NCBI GenBank assembly: GCA_016722045.1
Contig: JADKGY010000029.1
Coordinates: 744,001-808,000 of the forward strand
Source of the DNA: Candidatus Opimibacter skivensis
Lineage (GTDB): Bacteria > Bacteroidota > Bacteroidia > Chitinophagales > Saprospiraceae
DNA length: 64,000 nucleotides
Direction of reading: 5' to 3'
Within the stretch, counting starts at the first letter, position 1. Each line of letters begins with the position of its first letter. The notes beneath the pieces are model-generated. The model was given only the letters and a program-made list of their open reading frames with translations, did not search any database and was not told the DNA's origin. Below, one piece after another: positions 47,182 to 56,728 of this stretch. A program made the translations under genes and the position numbers.

Positions 47182-47212
47182 AAGGAACCCAGTTTCCTGA
47201 GTTCCTTTTTTC
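47182..47212 (+). terminator. Terminator-like hairpin between clpC and infC
   Basis: AAGGAAC (47182-47188) pairs with GTTCCTT (47201-47207), followed by a T run. It lies only 24 bases before the infC start. It may end clpC transcription or attenuate infC. Confidence 0.6.
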
Positions 47213-47235
47213 TTAACCTAAATTCTATTTAATCC

Positions 47236-47826
47236 TTGGCTAAACGATTCCCATCTAATTACCCTTCAAAACAAAACGACGAGAAGTTTCAATTCAAGAT
47301 GAATGGGGATATCCGTGTTCCTGATATCCGCCTTGTGGGTGACAATCTTGACGAAGTCAGCCAGGTAGCCGGCAAAGAAATTGAACCCGGCATCTACCCT
47401 ACCCGCACTGCCAGAAACTGGGCTGAAGACCTGGGACTGGACCTGGTCATGATTTCTCCAAATGCCGATCCACCGGTATGCAGGATTATTGAATTCAACA
47501 AGTTCCTCTATAATAAGCGCAAAAAGGAGAAAGAAATCAAGGCCAATACCTCCAAGACAGTGATCAAGGAGATTCGCTTCGGTCCGAATACCGATGAGCA
47601 TGATTTTGAATTCAAGGTCAAACATGCCCAAAAATTTCTTGACGAGGGCTCAAAAGTCAAAGCTTATGTTCATTTTCGGGGCAGAACCATTGTTTTTAAG
47701 GAAAGAGGCGAACTTCTGCTTCTTAAACTCCTCAAAGAAACTGAGGAATATGGGGCGGCCGAGGCTCTTCCTAAGATGGAAGGAAGAAGAATGATTGTTA
47801 TCCTGGCCCCTAAAAAGAAAAAGTAA
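47236..47826 (+). CDS. infC: Translation initiation factor IF-3
   Basis: IF-3, 196 residues. The N domain shows IRLVGDNLDEVSQVAGKEI-like sequence and VMISPNADPPVCRIIEF; the C domain shows KTVIKEIRFGPNTDEHDFEFK and FRGRTIVFKERGE. The only suitable start is TTG at 47236: the frame has a stop (TAA) immediately upstream and no ATG before MNGDIRVPDI, which would remove 21 residues. Non-AUG starts are typical of infC and allow IF-3 autoregulation. Followed by rpmI and rplT. Confidence 0.95.
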   Translation: MAKRFPSNYPSKQNDEKFQFKMNGDIRVPDIRLVGDNLDEVSQVAGKEIEPGIYPTRTARNWAEDLGLDLVMISPNADPPVCRIIEFNKFLYNKRKKEKEIKANTSKTVIKEIRFGPNTDEHDFEFKVKHAQKFLDEGSKVKAYVHFRGRTIVFKERGELLLLKLLKETEEYGAAEALPKMEGRRMIVILAPKKKK

Positions 47827-47841
47827 TCTCTTGGCTGTCTG

Positions 47842-47871
47842 TTGCAGTTTTCGTTTTAAAAACTATCTTTG
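47842..47871 (+). promoter_or_regulatory. Promoter of rpmI-rplT
   Basis: TTG at 47842-47844, 19-base spacer, TATCTTTG at 47864-47871. This fits the Bacteroidota consensus. The leader to the rpmI ATG is about 25 bases. Confidence 0.6.
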
Positions 47872-47901
47872 CAGTCCTTTTGAATAAAAAATCTATTGGT
47901 C

Positions 47902-48096
47902 ATGCCTAAGATGAAGACCCACAGCAGTGCTAAAAAGCGTTTTAAAATTACCGGTTCCGGTAAAGTGAAGCGTTTTCAGGCCAATACCTCCCACCGGATG
48001 CGGAATAAAGACAAGAACACTAAAGGCCGGTTAGTCGGTTCTACACTTGTGAGTGAAGCCGACCAAAAGAGAGTAAAAAGAATGCTCTGCCAGTAA
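47902..48096 (+). CDS. rpmI: 50S ribosomal protein L35
   Basis: A 64-residue basic L35, MPKMKTHSSAKKRFKITGSG. The ATG at 47902 is used, not the in-frame upstream TTG. It lies between infC and rplT, the conserved order. Confidence 0.97.
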   Translation: MPKMKTHSSAKKRFKITGSGKVKRFQANTSHRMRNKDKNTKGRLVGSTLVSEADQKRVKRMLCQ

Positions 48097-48185
48097 ATTC
48101 TCAGAGAAAGAATAAAAATTCATAACTGTTTGCCAGGACCAAAGTGTTGTTTTTTACAACCCCTGTCATACCAAATTGATAAATC

Positions 48186-48530
48186 ATGCCAAGATCAGTA
48201 AATGCTGTAGCCTCCAGGAAAAGGAGAAAGAAAATCTTAAAAGCAGCCAGAGGCTATTTCGGAGCCAGAAGCAAAGTATACACTGTAGCCAAGAACGCAG
48301 TAGAAAGAGCGATGAGGTATTCCTACATCGATCGTAAGAAAAAGAAACGTGCCTTTAGAGGATTATGGATAGCCCGTATCAATGCTGCAGCCCGAATGAA
48401 TGGTACGACCTATTCACAGCTTGTGAATAAAATGAATAAGGCTAATATCCTTTTAAACCGCAAGACACTTGCTGATCTTGCACTCAATCATCCTGAAGCA
48501 TTTAAAGCTGTTGTTCAGGCAGCTGGATAA
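48186..48530 (+). CDS. rplT: 50S ribosomal protein L20
   Basis: A 114-residue L20, complete: NAVASRKRRKKILKAARGYFG, RDYRYIDRKKKKRAFR-like segment, and NRKTLADLALNHPEAFKAVV. In other bacteria it represses its own operon. Followed by a strong terminator. Confidence 0.97.
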   Translation: MPRSVNAVASRKRRKKILKAARGYFGARSKVYTVAKNAVERAMRYSYIDRKKKKRAFRGLWIARINAAARMNGTTYSQLVNKMNKANILLNRKTLADLALNHPEAFKAVVQAAG

Positions 48531-48585
48531 ATATAGAATTATTCTGACTAGTCTCTCACCCTTTCTGGAACTAGAATAATTTTAC

Positions 48586-48620
48586 AACCCAACCAAATAA
48601 TCCTGGTTGGGTTTTTTTTT
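48586..48620 (+). terminator. Terminator after rplT
   Basis: AACCCAACC / GGTTGGGTT hairpin with a long T run. Confidence 0.9.
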
Positions 48621-48638
48621 GGCCTGAATTATCTGATA

Positions 48639-49889
48639 TTATTTTCTCATTGCTTCAACAGGATCCAGGCGGGCCGCCTGCCACGCAGGTATAAGGCCTG
48701 AAAGAACACCTATCACAACAGCAATAATCATCGCGATAAGAATATTTGTTGACGACAGATAGATATCGTAATGGAATGCATAGGTGGCAATCTTTAATAC
48801 GCCAAACACGATAAGTAATCCTATAACCGCACCGATAAGGCAGAGAACAATGGATTCAATTAAAAATTCCAATAGTATAATCGATTGTCTTGCGCCGAGC
48901 GCTTTTTTGATGCCTATTATGCCGGTCCTTTCTTTGACAGAAACGAACATAATATTCGCTACACTAAACATACCTACAAGGATCGAAAATCCACCAATAA
49001 AAATGCCTACCACATTCATCATGCTGAAGACAGGTGCCAATAATTTTGTCAGCATTGCTAACTGATTGATCGCAAAATTTTCAGACTCCCTTGGCTTGAT
49101 TTTACGGGCACTTCTCAGCACACCGGTGACCTCGTCCTTAAGATCATCTAACTCAACACCCTGTTTAGCTTTGATATTCAGAGACGTACCCCACGTATAT
49201 CTTGATTTGACATTGACGAGCTTTTTTGCAGTCATAAAAGGTATGAGGATAGCTTCGTCAAATTGAAAAATATGGATCAGACTATTGCCTTCCTTCTTCA
49301 ACACACCCACCACCTGAAAATCCATCCCTTTAATCTTTATTTCCTTTCCAATTGGTTCTATCGTTCCAAATAAATTTTCAGCAAGTACGGATCCAATAAT
49401 TGCTCTGTTTGCACCATTTGAGGACTCAAATGAGGTAAAAAATCTTCCTCTTTCAAATTGAAGCCTGAAGATATCAGCATAATCCTCTGTTACACCTGCC
49501 ATGTATGCCCCTTCTACACTGCTTGATCCAAACTTTAAGGTCCGTCCTGGCATGAACACGGAAAAACTGGCCTGATCCGAAAGCCTGACTTTTTTCTTGA
49601 TGATTTCAAGATCCTCATAACTGGGTTGAGGTCTACGCTGGTACTTCCACCAGTTTTGGGAGGGATCCTCATTCCATGGCATCTTGTCAACATACAAGAC
49701 ATCATTGCCCAGCTTTTCAAAGCTGCTACTTATGTTGTCCTTTAATGAATCAACTGCTGATAATACAGAAATAATACATATGATCCCGATGCTTATACCG
49801 GTAAGCGACAGAAAGCTTCTCAGCTTATTCGCAGATAACTGCTGCAAAGCCTGAACGATACTTTCATAAATGAGGTTTAACAACATCAT
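48639..49889 (-). CDS. MacB-like ABC transporter permease
   Basis: A 416-residue permease with a MacB_PCD periplasmic domain and an FtsX domain. Four membrane segments: one near residues 25-48 (SLTGISIGIICIISVLSAV) and three near the C-terminus (GGFSILVGMFSVANIMFVSV, then ALGARQSIILLEFLIESIVLCLIG, and the last ending LIPAWQAARLDPVEAMRK). The ATPase partner is not adjacent. It may export a lipoprotein, peptide or drug. Confidence 0.9.
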   Translation of the reverse strand: MMLLNLIYESIVQALQQLSANKLRSFLSLTGISIGIICIISVLSAVDSLKDNISSSFEKLGNDVLYVDKMPWNEDPSQNWWKYQRRPQPSYEDLEIIKKKVRLSDQASFSVFMPGRTLKFGSSSVEGAYMAGVTEDYADIFRLQFERGRFFTSFESSNGANRAIIGSVLAENLFGTIEPIGKEIKIKGMDFQVVGVLKKEGNSLIHIFQFDEAILIPFMTAKKLVNVKSRYTWGTSLNIKAKQGVELDDLKDEVTGVLRSARKIKPRESENFAINQLAMLTKLLAPVFSMMNVVGIFIGGFSILVGMFSVANIMFVSVKERTGIIGIKKALGARQSIILLEFLIESIVLCLIGAVIGLLIVFGVLKIATYAFHYDIYLSSTNILIAMIIAVVIGVLSGLIPAWQAARLDPVEAMRK

Positions 49890-50014
49890 GGTTAAAACTA
49901 AATAAATCCGTTTTAGTTATCTTCTTTTATTCGATAAAAACGCAAAGGAGACCGACACGATCAACAAATGCCTGAAAAATAAATCATTACATCCACAAAA
50001 TAAGCCAATTACGC

Positions 50015-50046
50015 TTGCTTTTTGGTCCTCGCTTGTATTATCTTTG
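50015..50046 (+). promoter_or_regulatory. Promoter of queA
   Basis: TTG at 50015-50017, 21-base spacer, TATCTTTG at 50039-50046. The ATG of queA follows at 50072. Confidence 0.55.
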
Positions 50047-50071
50047 CACTCCATTTTTTTCAACCTGTAAT

Positions 50072-51136
50072 ATGCGCACAAAACTTTCACAGTTTACTTT
50101 TGAACTCCCCGAGAAGCTAATCGCCAAATATCCATCCAAAGAAAGAGACGAATCCAAATTGATGGTCGTCAACCGGAAGACCGGTTTAATGGAAAACAAA
50201 ACCTTCAAGGATATCCTTGATTATTTTGACGAGGGTGATGCCATGATCTTCAACAACACAAAGGTATTCCCTGCCCGTCTCTATGGCCGGAAAGAAAAAA
50301 CCGATGCTGAAATTGAAGTATTTCTCCTTCGAGAACTAAACTCCAGGGCAAGACTTTGGGACGTGTTGGTTGATCCTGCCCGTAAGATCAGGGTAGGTAA
50401 CAAACTTTATTTTCTTGACAAAAAAGGAAATGAAATATTAGTAGCTGAAGTTGTGGATAACACAACATCGAGAGGCCGCACGATAAGATTTTTGTTCGAC
50501 GGCACAGATGAGGAATTTAGCGGATTGTTGAGATCCCAGGGTCAAACTCCTCTTCCAAAATACATCAATCGCAAAGCTGAGGAACTTGACAAGGAAAGAT
50601 ATCAGACCATATATGCTAAAGAAGAAGGTGCTGTAGCAGCTCCTACAGCAGGCCTTCACTTCACCAGAGAATTAATGAAACGCCTTGAGATTAAAGGTGT
50701 TGACTTTGCCGAATTAACGCTGCACGTTGGCCTGGGGACATTCAGAAGCATTGATGTTGAGGACTTATCGAAACATAAAATGGATGCTGAATATTTTAAA
50801 ATAACTGATGAAGCAGCAGAGATTGTCAATAAATCAAAAAGAGCTGGTCATAAAGTTTGTGTCGTCGGGACAACCTCTATGCGCGCTATTGAGTCAGCAG
50901 TCTCAGCATCCGGCTTATTAAAACCAGCAGAAGGATGGACGAATAAATTTATTTTTCCACCTTATGATTTTAGTTTGCCTGATGCCATGATCACCAATTT
51001 CCATATGCCAAAGTCAAGCCTGTTAATTATGGTTTGTGCTTTTGGGGGCTATGAACTGATAATGGATGCCTATAAAAAAGCAATCAAAGACAAATACAGG
51101 TTTTATACCTATGGTGATGCTATGCTGATCATCTGA
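50072..51136 (+). CDS. queA: S-adenosylmethionine:tRNA ribosyltransferase-isomerase
   Basis: Makes epoxyqueuosine in tRNA from the preQ1-modified base. 354 residues from the ATG at 50072; the upstream frame overlaps the promoter. Visible are FELPEKLIAKYPSKERDESKL, DAMIFNNTKVFPARLYG, GAVAAPTAGLHFTREL, and MPKSSLLIMVCAFGG. Complete. Confidence 0.96.
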   Translation: MRTKLSQFTFELPEKLIAKYPSKERDESKLMVVNRKTGLMENKTFKDILDYFDEGDAMIFNNTKVFPARLYGRKEKTDAEIEVFLLRELNSRARLWDVLVDPARKIRVGNKLYFLDKKGNEILVAEVVDNTTSRGRTIRFLFDGTDEEFSGLLRSQGQTPLPKYINRKAEELDKERYQTIYAKEEGAVAAPTAGLHFTRELMKRLEIKGVDFAELTLHVGLGTFRSIDVEDLSKHKMDAEYFKITDEAAEIVNKSKRAGHKVCVVGTTSMRAIESAVSASGLLKPAEGWTNKFIFPPYDFSLPDAMITNFHMPKSSLLIMVCAFGGYELIMDAYKKAIKDKYRFYTYGDAMLII

Positions 51137-51460
51137 TATTGCAAGGAATTGATCTTAACCCGATTTTATTTTTCTGTGGGCATGCATTTATTGCTTTTTC
51201 TCCTTTGATTTTAAAGGGTAATTGGTAAATGCTGATAGAAATTGACCTGCCTGATGGTTTATCTTTTTTCTTATATGTAATCATTTGACTTCTAAACATA
51301 AGGAAACCAGTTTCAGGCAAAAAAAAGAAATCGAAATTTCCTTGTTCCCCTCAGTAGTTTTTATACATTTGCAGAAATTAGCTCAGGAACTCAAATTCAG
51401 AGTTGGGCGTTACACCCGGAGTAGTTAGAACTATTTTTTCATTTAATTTCACTAAGTTTC
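51137..51460. other. Intergenic region with promoter
   Basis: No gene is seen. Near the right end lies TTG (51342-51344), 19 bases, TACATTTG (51364-51371), a good Bacteroidota promoter for the DUF2795 gene, giving a leader of about 80 bases. Confidence 0.55.
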
Positions 51461-51682
51461 ATGTATTGGACACTTGAATTGGCCCATCACCTTGAAGAAG
51501 CTCCATGGCCGGCTACTCGCGATGAATTGATCGATTATGCGATACGTTCAGGCGCCCCTCTGGAAGTAATTGAAAATCTGCAGGAAATGGAAGAGGAAGG
51601 AGAGCTCTTTGAGAGCATAGAAGACATATGGCCCGATTACCCTAGAAAAGATGACTTCCTCTTCAATGAGGATGAATATTGA
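51461..51682 (+). CDS. DUF2795 protein
   Basis: A 73-residue acidic protein with the DUF2795 pattern: WTLELAHHLEEAPWPATRDELIDYAIRSGAPLEVIENL, then a highly acidic C-terminus. A small conserved Bacteroidota protein of unknown function, probably cytoplasmic. It has its own promoter (51342-51371). Confidence 0.88.
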   Translation: MYWTLELAHHLEEAPWPATRDELIDYAIRSGAPLEVIENLQEMEEEGELFESIEDIWPDYPRKDDFLFNEDEY

Positions 51683-51791
51683 CTTTTGGCTGATATTTAC
51701 CAGGATCTTCTTCACTGAGAAGCCTTGCATGATTTAGTACTGCAAGGCTTTTCCATTTTGGATAAAATAATTTACGTTTGTAACTCCGATC

Positions 51792-52493
51792 ATGACAACA
51801 GGCCAACGTAAAATCACAATTGCCATTGACGGGTATTCGTCCTGCGGAAAAAGCACATTAGCCCAGGCCCTTGCCAAACGATTACAATATCTGCACATTG
51901 ATTCAGGCGCGATGTACAGAGCAGTGACCTTATATTTTATCCAAAACAAAGTTGATATTTATAATGAGGAAGATGTCGCTCTCGCTTTAGAAAAAATTTC
52001 AATTCACCTGGGCTTTAATGATGATGTGCAGGTGACATGGTTGAACGGTGTCAATGTAGATTTGATGATCAGGGAACCTGAAATAAATCAGTTCGTCAGT
52101 CACGTATCTACATTATCTTCTGTACGAAAAGAATTGGTGGCAAGGCAGCGTAAACTTGGAGCGAATAAAGGATTAGTAATGGATGGCAGAGATATAGGTA
52201 CAGTGGTTTTTCCTGAGGCCGAACTAAAACTTTTTCTTACCGCTGACATCGAAGTCAGAGTTGAACGCCGATGGCTTGAACTGACCAATAAAGGAATCGA
52301 AACTACCCGAGAAGAAGTAAGAGATAATTTGCTTCGGCGTGATCATATTGATTCTACCCGCGTTGATTCGCCACTTCGAAAAGCAAATGATGCCACTGTC
52401 ATCGACACAAGTTATCTGACTCAAAAAGAACAACTGCAGATCTCTTTTGACCTTGCGCGTTCAGTTATATCAACGCCCGGTTTGGATTACTAA
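51792..52493 (+). CDS. cmk: Cytidylate kinase
   Basis: Phosphorylates CMP and dCMP with ATP. 233 residues. P-loop GYSSCGKSTLAQALAKRL near residues 12-29, HIDSGAMYRAVT for substrate binding, VMDGRDIGTVVFPEAELK and the LID region RRWLELTNKG. Complete. Confidence 0.95.
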   Translation: MTTGQRKITIAIDGYSSCGKSTLAQALAKRLQYLHIDSGAMYRAVTLYFIQNKVDIYNEEDVALALEKISIHLGFNDDVQVTWLNGVNVDLMIREPEINQFVSHVSTLSSVRKELVARQRKLGANKGLVMDGRDIGTVVFPEAELKLFLTADIEVRVERRWLELTNKGIETTREEVRDNLLRRDHIDSTRVDSPLRKANDATVIDTSYLTQKEQLQISFDLARSVISTPGLDY

Positions 52494-52508
52494 GAAAGGA
52501 AGGAAATA

Positions 52509-53276
52509 CTATCTGGATCCAATTTCAACAGGCTTGAGGCATCCCGTTTTTATCCAACACTCATCAAGATTGAGTAAACTTACTTTGTTCCAGTCTGAAA
52601 TGCGATCAGTCTTACGCACTTTTTCTCCGGGATTCAGTATCCTGTTGATTGGACTTTCTGCCGAAGCTGCTTTCCTGCATTCACATGTTGTCATTACAAT
52701 GGCTTCGTCATCTTTATGCAATTGATGATATGAAAGGAATCCAATCAATACACAGAAAATTCCTGTTACCGCACAATACCAATATTTCTTACCGGGAATA
52801 TGAATATAATTCTCCACCGCCTTAATAGACACTAACCATTGCCATAGAGCAATGATGCCAAATAAAAGGGCCATCAAAACCCAACCTCCGGGTCTAAAAA
52901 TTGCTAAAAAATCACGATACCCTTCGATCAAAAAAAACGAACCTACCGGGATAACTGCATTATCAATTTTCGCCCTTTCCTGTTTAATGGCTTCACTGAT
53001 CACATCGTCACCAGGCTTCAATCGTTTCGCCTTTTCAAATGCGAGGATAGACTCAGGAACATGCCCAAGTAAGGATTCTGCACTTCCGATATTGAAATAT
53101 AAATTAGGATCTGTATTTCCGGAGCTGACTAAACCATTCCATATTTCAAGTGCCTCAGCGTATTTTCCTTCACTGTATAACAAGGCTGCCTTTGTATTCA
53201 GTTCTTTCGAAGCACTTGCTGCATGCACACAGCAGGCGATAGAAACGAAGAAGATTGAAACAAGAAACGATTTCAT
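52509..53276 (-). CDS. BatE-like TPR membrane protein
   Basis: A 255-residue protein. Signal peptide (VSIFFVSIACCVHAA), N-terminal TPR region (NTKAALLYSEGKYAEALEIW, DPNLYFNIGSAESLLGHVPESI), two membrane segments (GWVLMALLFGIIALWQWLV, WYCAVTGIFCVLIGFLSY) and a C-terminal SH3-like region (ILNPGEKVRKTDRISDWNKV). This layout matches BatE of the Bacteroidota Bat systems, but other Bat genes are not next to it. The ATG overlaps the stop of the OstA-like gene by four bases. Confidence 0.75.
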   Translation of the reverse strand: MKSFLVSIFFVSIACCVHAASASKELNTKAALLYSEGKYAEALEIWNGLVSSGNTDPNLYFNIGSAESLLGHVPESILAFEKAKRLKPGDDVISEAIKQERAKIDNAVIPVGSFFLIEGYRDFLAIFRPGGWVLMALLFGIIALWQWLVSIKAVENYIHIPGKKYWYCAVTGIFCVLIGFLSYHQLHKDDEAIVMTTCECRKAASAESPINRILNPGEKVRKTDRISDWNKVSLLNLDECWIKTGCLKPVEIGSR

Positions 53277-55078
53277 TTTAAAAGATCATTTACATTGTGT
53301 GGTCGCTCATCTGCACGCCATTGAAACCCTTCAAGTCGCATTTTATCGTGATCAGCATCCGACATCGGAAGCATCGTTGAGGAATTGTCGCCATAATACT
53401 TAAGCAAATGGATTTGCCCCTCATTGAATTCGAAAAACATCTTACTACATATGGTTTGGTTCACACCGATGAAAGCTGACTGATCATCCTTTGTATAATA
53501 AATGGATTCAGCATTTCCCGTTACCCACATTTGCTTTATTTTGCTACTGTCGAAGTCAGCAACAATCCTTTTCCCTTTGATCTGATCATAATAGGTACCA
53601 AATTCCTCAGATACAATCATGGCTTTCCTGTTGAGAATGATATCCTTTATCTGATTGTTCCGAAGATGCATTTCAATTGTATCTGCACTGAATTGTGTTG
53701 TATCTGACCACAGAACCGGCTGACCGTAAAATGTGAATAAACTATCCTGCCCTTGGAAAACAAGTGAATCCGCAGTTCCCTGCATATTCGATTTAAAAAT
53801 TCTGACATCATGGTAGGCCCTCATCATCTGAATTGAATCTTTCGAATTCACAGTATCTTTTAGTGTCCACATATTCAATGTGTCGGCAGCTATGAAGAGT
53901 GTATCACTTTCAAATATGGTAAAAAACCTTGGCCTTGGTTCTCCATAGACAAGCATAGATGATTTTTGCTGTGTATCAATGTGCTGGCTGATGATTCCGA
54001 CATTTTTGGATGTATCCCGCCAGGTTACATTCCCGGATGCATGTCCTACTCCGGTCAGCTGATCATAATCAAATTCGTCATAATTCAATATCTGGGGACC
54101 GTCAATAATTTCGCCTGCCCCCTTTGTCGACACTGTATTTGTCTTTTCATTATAGAATATTTCAAGACTATGAATCTTACGCGTACTATCAATAAAAAAA
54201 GCAGGATTGCCTTTGATCCATGTCTCTCCTGTATTTTCAAGATACCTGAGACTTTCTCCGTCGATTTTGCGGCTTTTCTCTTCGACGTGAACACTCCCAT
54301 TCATAGTGACTTCGCCTTCTTTGGAAAAATATCTGATTGTATCTGCTGTCGCTTTCTTTTGATCCCCTGCATATTGTGCATTTCGATTAAACTCAGCCAT
54401 TTCAGAATTTAAATCATAAAATCCCGATTCACAATAAATTTTAGCAGCCTTGGTATAAATATTTGTCGGTCCTGTAAACAAAACTTTTGATGCTCCGGCG
54501 AGGTATGTCATGGAGTCCGCAGCAATATTAAATTTTGGATCCAGTACAACAACACTATCCTTAAAAACTACTTTTTCCTCTCGAGCCTGATATATTCCCT
54601 GCTTTGAGGTTACCTGCATCTCTCCATCTATCAGCGTACCTCCATTATGATATTCTCCATACCGTTCACCAAGATGATAGGTAAGATCTTTTGTCCATAG
54701 TTGCCGGGTAACTTGCTCTAAGACAACCTCACCTTTTAATTCTGCAATATCAGTGTCTTTGAAATAAAACAAAGTATCTGTAAAAACATGAAGAGAGTCG
54801 CCTTGCTGAATCACTACATTCCCATAAGCATATACCCTGTTTTCCGCAAAGATGACTGCAGAATCTGCATAAATATTGGTGCTGTCTATCCTGAGTTGCA
54901 ATCCTTCAGATATCCATTTGACAGACTCAATCCCTTCTCTGTCTTCAATGAGTTTGCCAAAATGATCGATGATGATAAGCTTTTTAGCAGACGTATCTGG
55001 AACAGGTTGCCTCGATTGGGCCATGACGATCATAGGTACCCAAAACAATAAATTAATGACCAGTGCTTTTATCCTCAT
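53273..55078 (-). CDS. OstA-like (LptA/LptD N-domain-like) protein
   Basis: A 601-residue exported protein (signal peptide ALVINLLFWVPMIVMAQ; the start at 55078 is better than 55093). It has many beta-jellyroll OstA-type repeats (YADSAVIFAENRVYAYGNVVI, ADSMTYLAGASKVLFTGPTNIY, EKSRKIDGESLRYLENTGETWIKGNP) as in proteins that bridge lipopolysaccharide across the periplasm. It precedes a BatE-like gene with an ATGA overlap. Role in outer-membrane lipid transport is inferred. Confidence 0.85.
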   Translation of the reverse strand: MRIKALVINLLFWVPMIVMAQSRQPVPDTSAKKLIIIDHFGKLIEDREGIESVKWISEGLQLRIDSTNIYADSAVIFAENRVYAYGNVVIQQGDSLHVFTDTLFYFKDTDIAELKGEVVLEQVTRQLWTKDLTYHLGERYGEYHNGGTLIDGEMQVTSKQGIYQAREEKVVFKDSVVVLDPKFNIAADSMTYLAGASKVLFTGPTNIYTKAAKIYCESGFYDLNSEMAEFNRNAQYAGDQKKATADTIRYFSKEGEVTMNGSVHVEEKSRKIDGESLRYLENTGETWIKGNPAFFIDSTRKIHSLEIFYNEKTNTVSTKGAGEIIDGPQILNYDEFDYDQLTGVGHASGNVTWRDTSKNVGIISQHIDTQQKSSMLVYGEPRPRFFTIFESDTLFIAADTLNMWTLKDTVNSKDSIQMMRAYHDVRIFKSNMQGTADSLVFQGQDSLFTFYGQPVLWSDTTQFSADTIEMHLRNNQIKDIILNRKAMIVSEEFGTYYDQIKGKRIVADFDSSKIKQMWVTGNAESIYYTKDDQSAFIGVNQTICSKMFFEFNEGQIHLLKYYGDNSSTMLPMSDADHDKMRLEGFQWRADERPHNVNDLLK

Positions 55079-55304
55079 AAAACCATGATACATCCTAAAA
55101 TGTGCTTCCTAAACGCATCTGTCATTACTCCTGTTGCAATATATGGGTGGATAGCTCCCTTCCTGTAGGGAAAGCCTGCGGTATTTATGGCCTCCTCATT
55201 ATCCTTATGGAAATAAATAATTTGTTAATCATAATGCCTGTCAAATCTTATCAAAGAAGTTGACTATCCATTAGTCTGGGTTTATTAGAGATTGACTTGT
55301 TTGG

Positions 55305-55742
55305 CTATCTCAGCCTGTCCATTGATTTAACCAGCTTATCATCTTTACGAATAAAATAATTGGCCAGAGCTGCAAATAAAATCGCGCCTAAAGGGAGGAA
55401 CATTCCTGCCTGGTCAAACACATGGACTGTCGGATCTATCGAGGCTGATTCCCTTGTAAAAAGAAGAAAAGCTGTCGCCGGCAGCAGAATCGCCATCACG
55501 ATGATAAAATACCCTAGTTTAAGTTGCAATTTCCGGTTTTTGAACATGAAAATTGAAATCAGAGCCATGACTGCACCAATGATAGTCAATCCAATTAATG
55601 CAGGATGATCTGTAATATCATAAACTTTATCAGCAAGATATTGGGCAGAGGGTTTATCACTAGTCGCAAAAGGTAATTTAAAGAGTACCCCAAATACTCC
55701 GGCAGTTAGAATCAGGAATAGGGTCTGAATTCGTTGTATCAT
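55305..55742 (-). CDS. DUF4293 membrane protein
   Basis: A 145-residue protein with four hydrophobic segments. It has the DUF4293 start IQRIQTLFLILTAGVFGVL and ends with a short basic tail. A conserved Bacteroidota family of unknown function. It stands next to tRNA-Ser. Confidence 0.88.
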   Translation of the reverse strand: MIQRIQTLFLILTAGVFGVLFKLPFATSDKPSAQYLADKVYDITDHPALIGLTIIGAVMALISIFMFKNRKLQLKLGYFIIVMAILLPATAFLLFTRESASIDPTVHVFDQAGMFLPLGAILFAALANYFIRKDDKLVKSMDRLR

Positions 55743-55776
55743 ATCCGGTATTTAGACTTAAAGTCAAAAAAAAATG

Positions 55777-55864
55777 CGGAGAGTTAGGGATTCGAACCCT
55801 AGAGACCCTTTTGGAGCCTACACACTTTCCAGGCGTGCGCCTTCGACCACTCGGCCAACTCTCC
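55777..55864 (-). tRNA. tRNA-Ser (anticodon GGA)
   Basis: An 88-base class II tRNA: acceptor GGAGAGT/ACTCTCC, anticodon loop CTGGAAA with GGA, a long variable arm (GTGTAGGCTCCAAAAGGGTCTC region) and T-arm AGGGTTCGAATCCCT. CCA is not encoded. Confidence 0.96.
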
Positions 55865-55924
55865 GAAATATCCTGATGATTTTAATTTAGATTAACTCTC
55901 TATCGCATGACCAGGAGTGCAAAT

Positions 55925-56713
55925 TTAACCCTTCTTTCCAAATACGTCGTGTGCATTCCTTGTGGTCAGTTTTGCCACTTCTTCAAGAGGGAGATTTAGA
56001 CTTTGGGCTATTTTTTCAGCTATTATGAGCAAATAGGAGGACTCATTTCGTTTTCCCCGGTGCGGAACAGGGGCAAGGTATGGTGCATCTGTCTCTAAAA
56101 CAATAATTTCTGAAGGGATTAATGGAAGTAACTGACCCAATTCTGATTTCTTAAACGTAATTACACCACCAATGCCTATTTTAAACCCAAGTTCATATAT
56201 ACGCATTGCTTGCGCATAGTCCCCTCCAAAACAATGAAATATTCCTCTTAAAGAGCCGTCCTGCTTTTGATTTATAATATCAATGGTCAAATCAAGCGTT
56301 TCGCGGGAATGGATGATGATAGGTAAATCAAATTCCCGCCCCCATTCTATTTGCTCTTCAAAAGCGGCAATCTGAATATCCTTGGTCTTTGTCTCCCAGT
56401 ATAGGTCAACTCCTGTTTCGCCAATCCCATAAAATCCACCCTTTTGAATTTCAATTTTCATTTGGGTTAACACATCTTCGAAGCCTTCCTTGACAGAACA
56501 GGGATGAAGTCCTAGCATCGGAATACAATTGTCAGGAAAAGATTTTGCCAGTGCCATCATCGCAGGCAACGAGTCCATATCAATGTTAGGCAGCATCATC
56601 TGCATTACATTGCTATCCAATGCCCGATGTATCATCTCCATGCGATCATCTTCGAATTCGGAGGCAAATAAATGACAATGGGTATCTATCCAATACATTT
56701 GAGTGGTTTCCAT
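55925..56713 (-). CDS. TatD family metal-dependent DNase
   Basis: A 262-residue TatD amidohydrolase-fold nuclease. Visible are MYWIDTHCHLFASEFEDDR, the metal region GIGETGVDLYW, IIIHSRETLD, FHCFGGDYAQA, and LETDAPYLAPVPHRGKRNE. Start could be the second Met (MYWID). It acts as a 3'-5' exonuclease in DNA repair by family knowledge. Divergent from the RNase H gene with 15 bases between. Confidence 0.94.
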   Translation of the reverse strand: METTQMYWIDTHCHLFASEFEDDRMEMIHRALDSNVMQMMLPNIDMDSLPAMMALAKSFPDNCIPMLGLHPCSVKEGFEDVLTQMKIEIQKGGFYGIGETGVDLYWETKTKDIQIAAFEEQIEWGREFDLPIIIHSRETLDLTIDIINQKQDGSLRGIFHCFGGDYAQAMRIYELGFKIGIGGVITFKKSELGQLLPLIPSEIIVLETDAPYLAPVPHRGKRNESSYLLIIAEKIAQSLNLPLEEVAKLTTRNAHDVFGKKG

Positions 56714-56728
56714 TAATATTACAGATCA

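Noticed and set aside
52447..52725. ORF running through the end of cmk
   Set aside because: It is a shifted frame of cmk and the antisense of the BatE-like gene.
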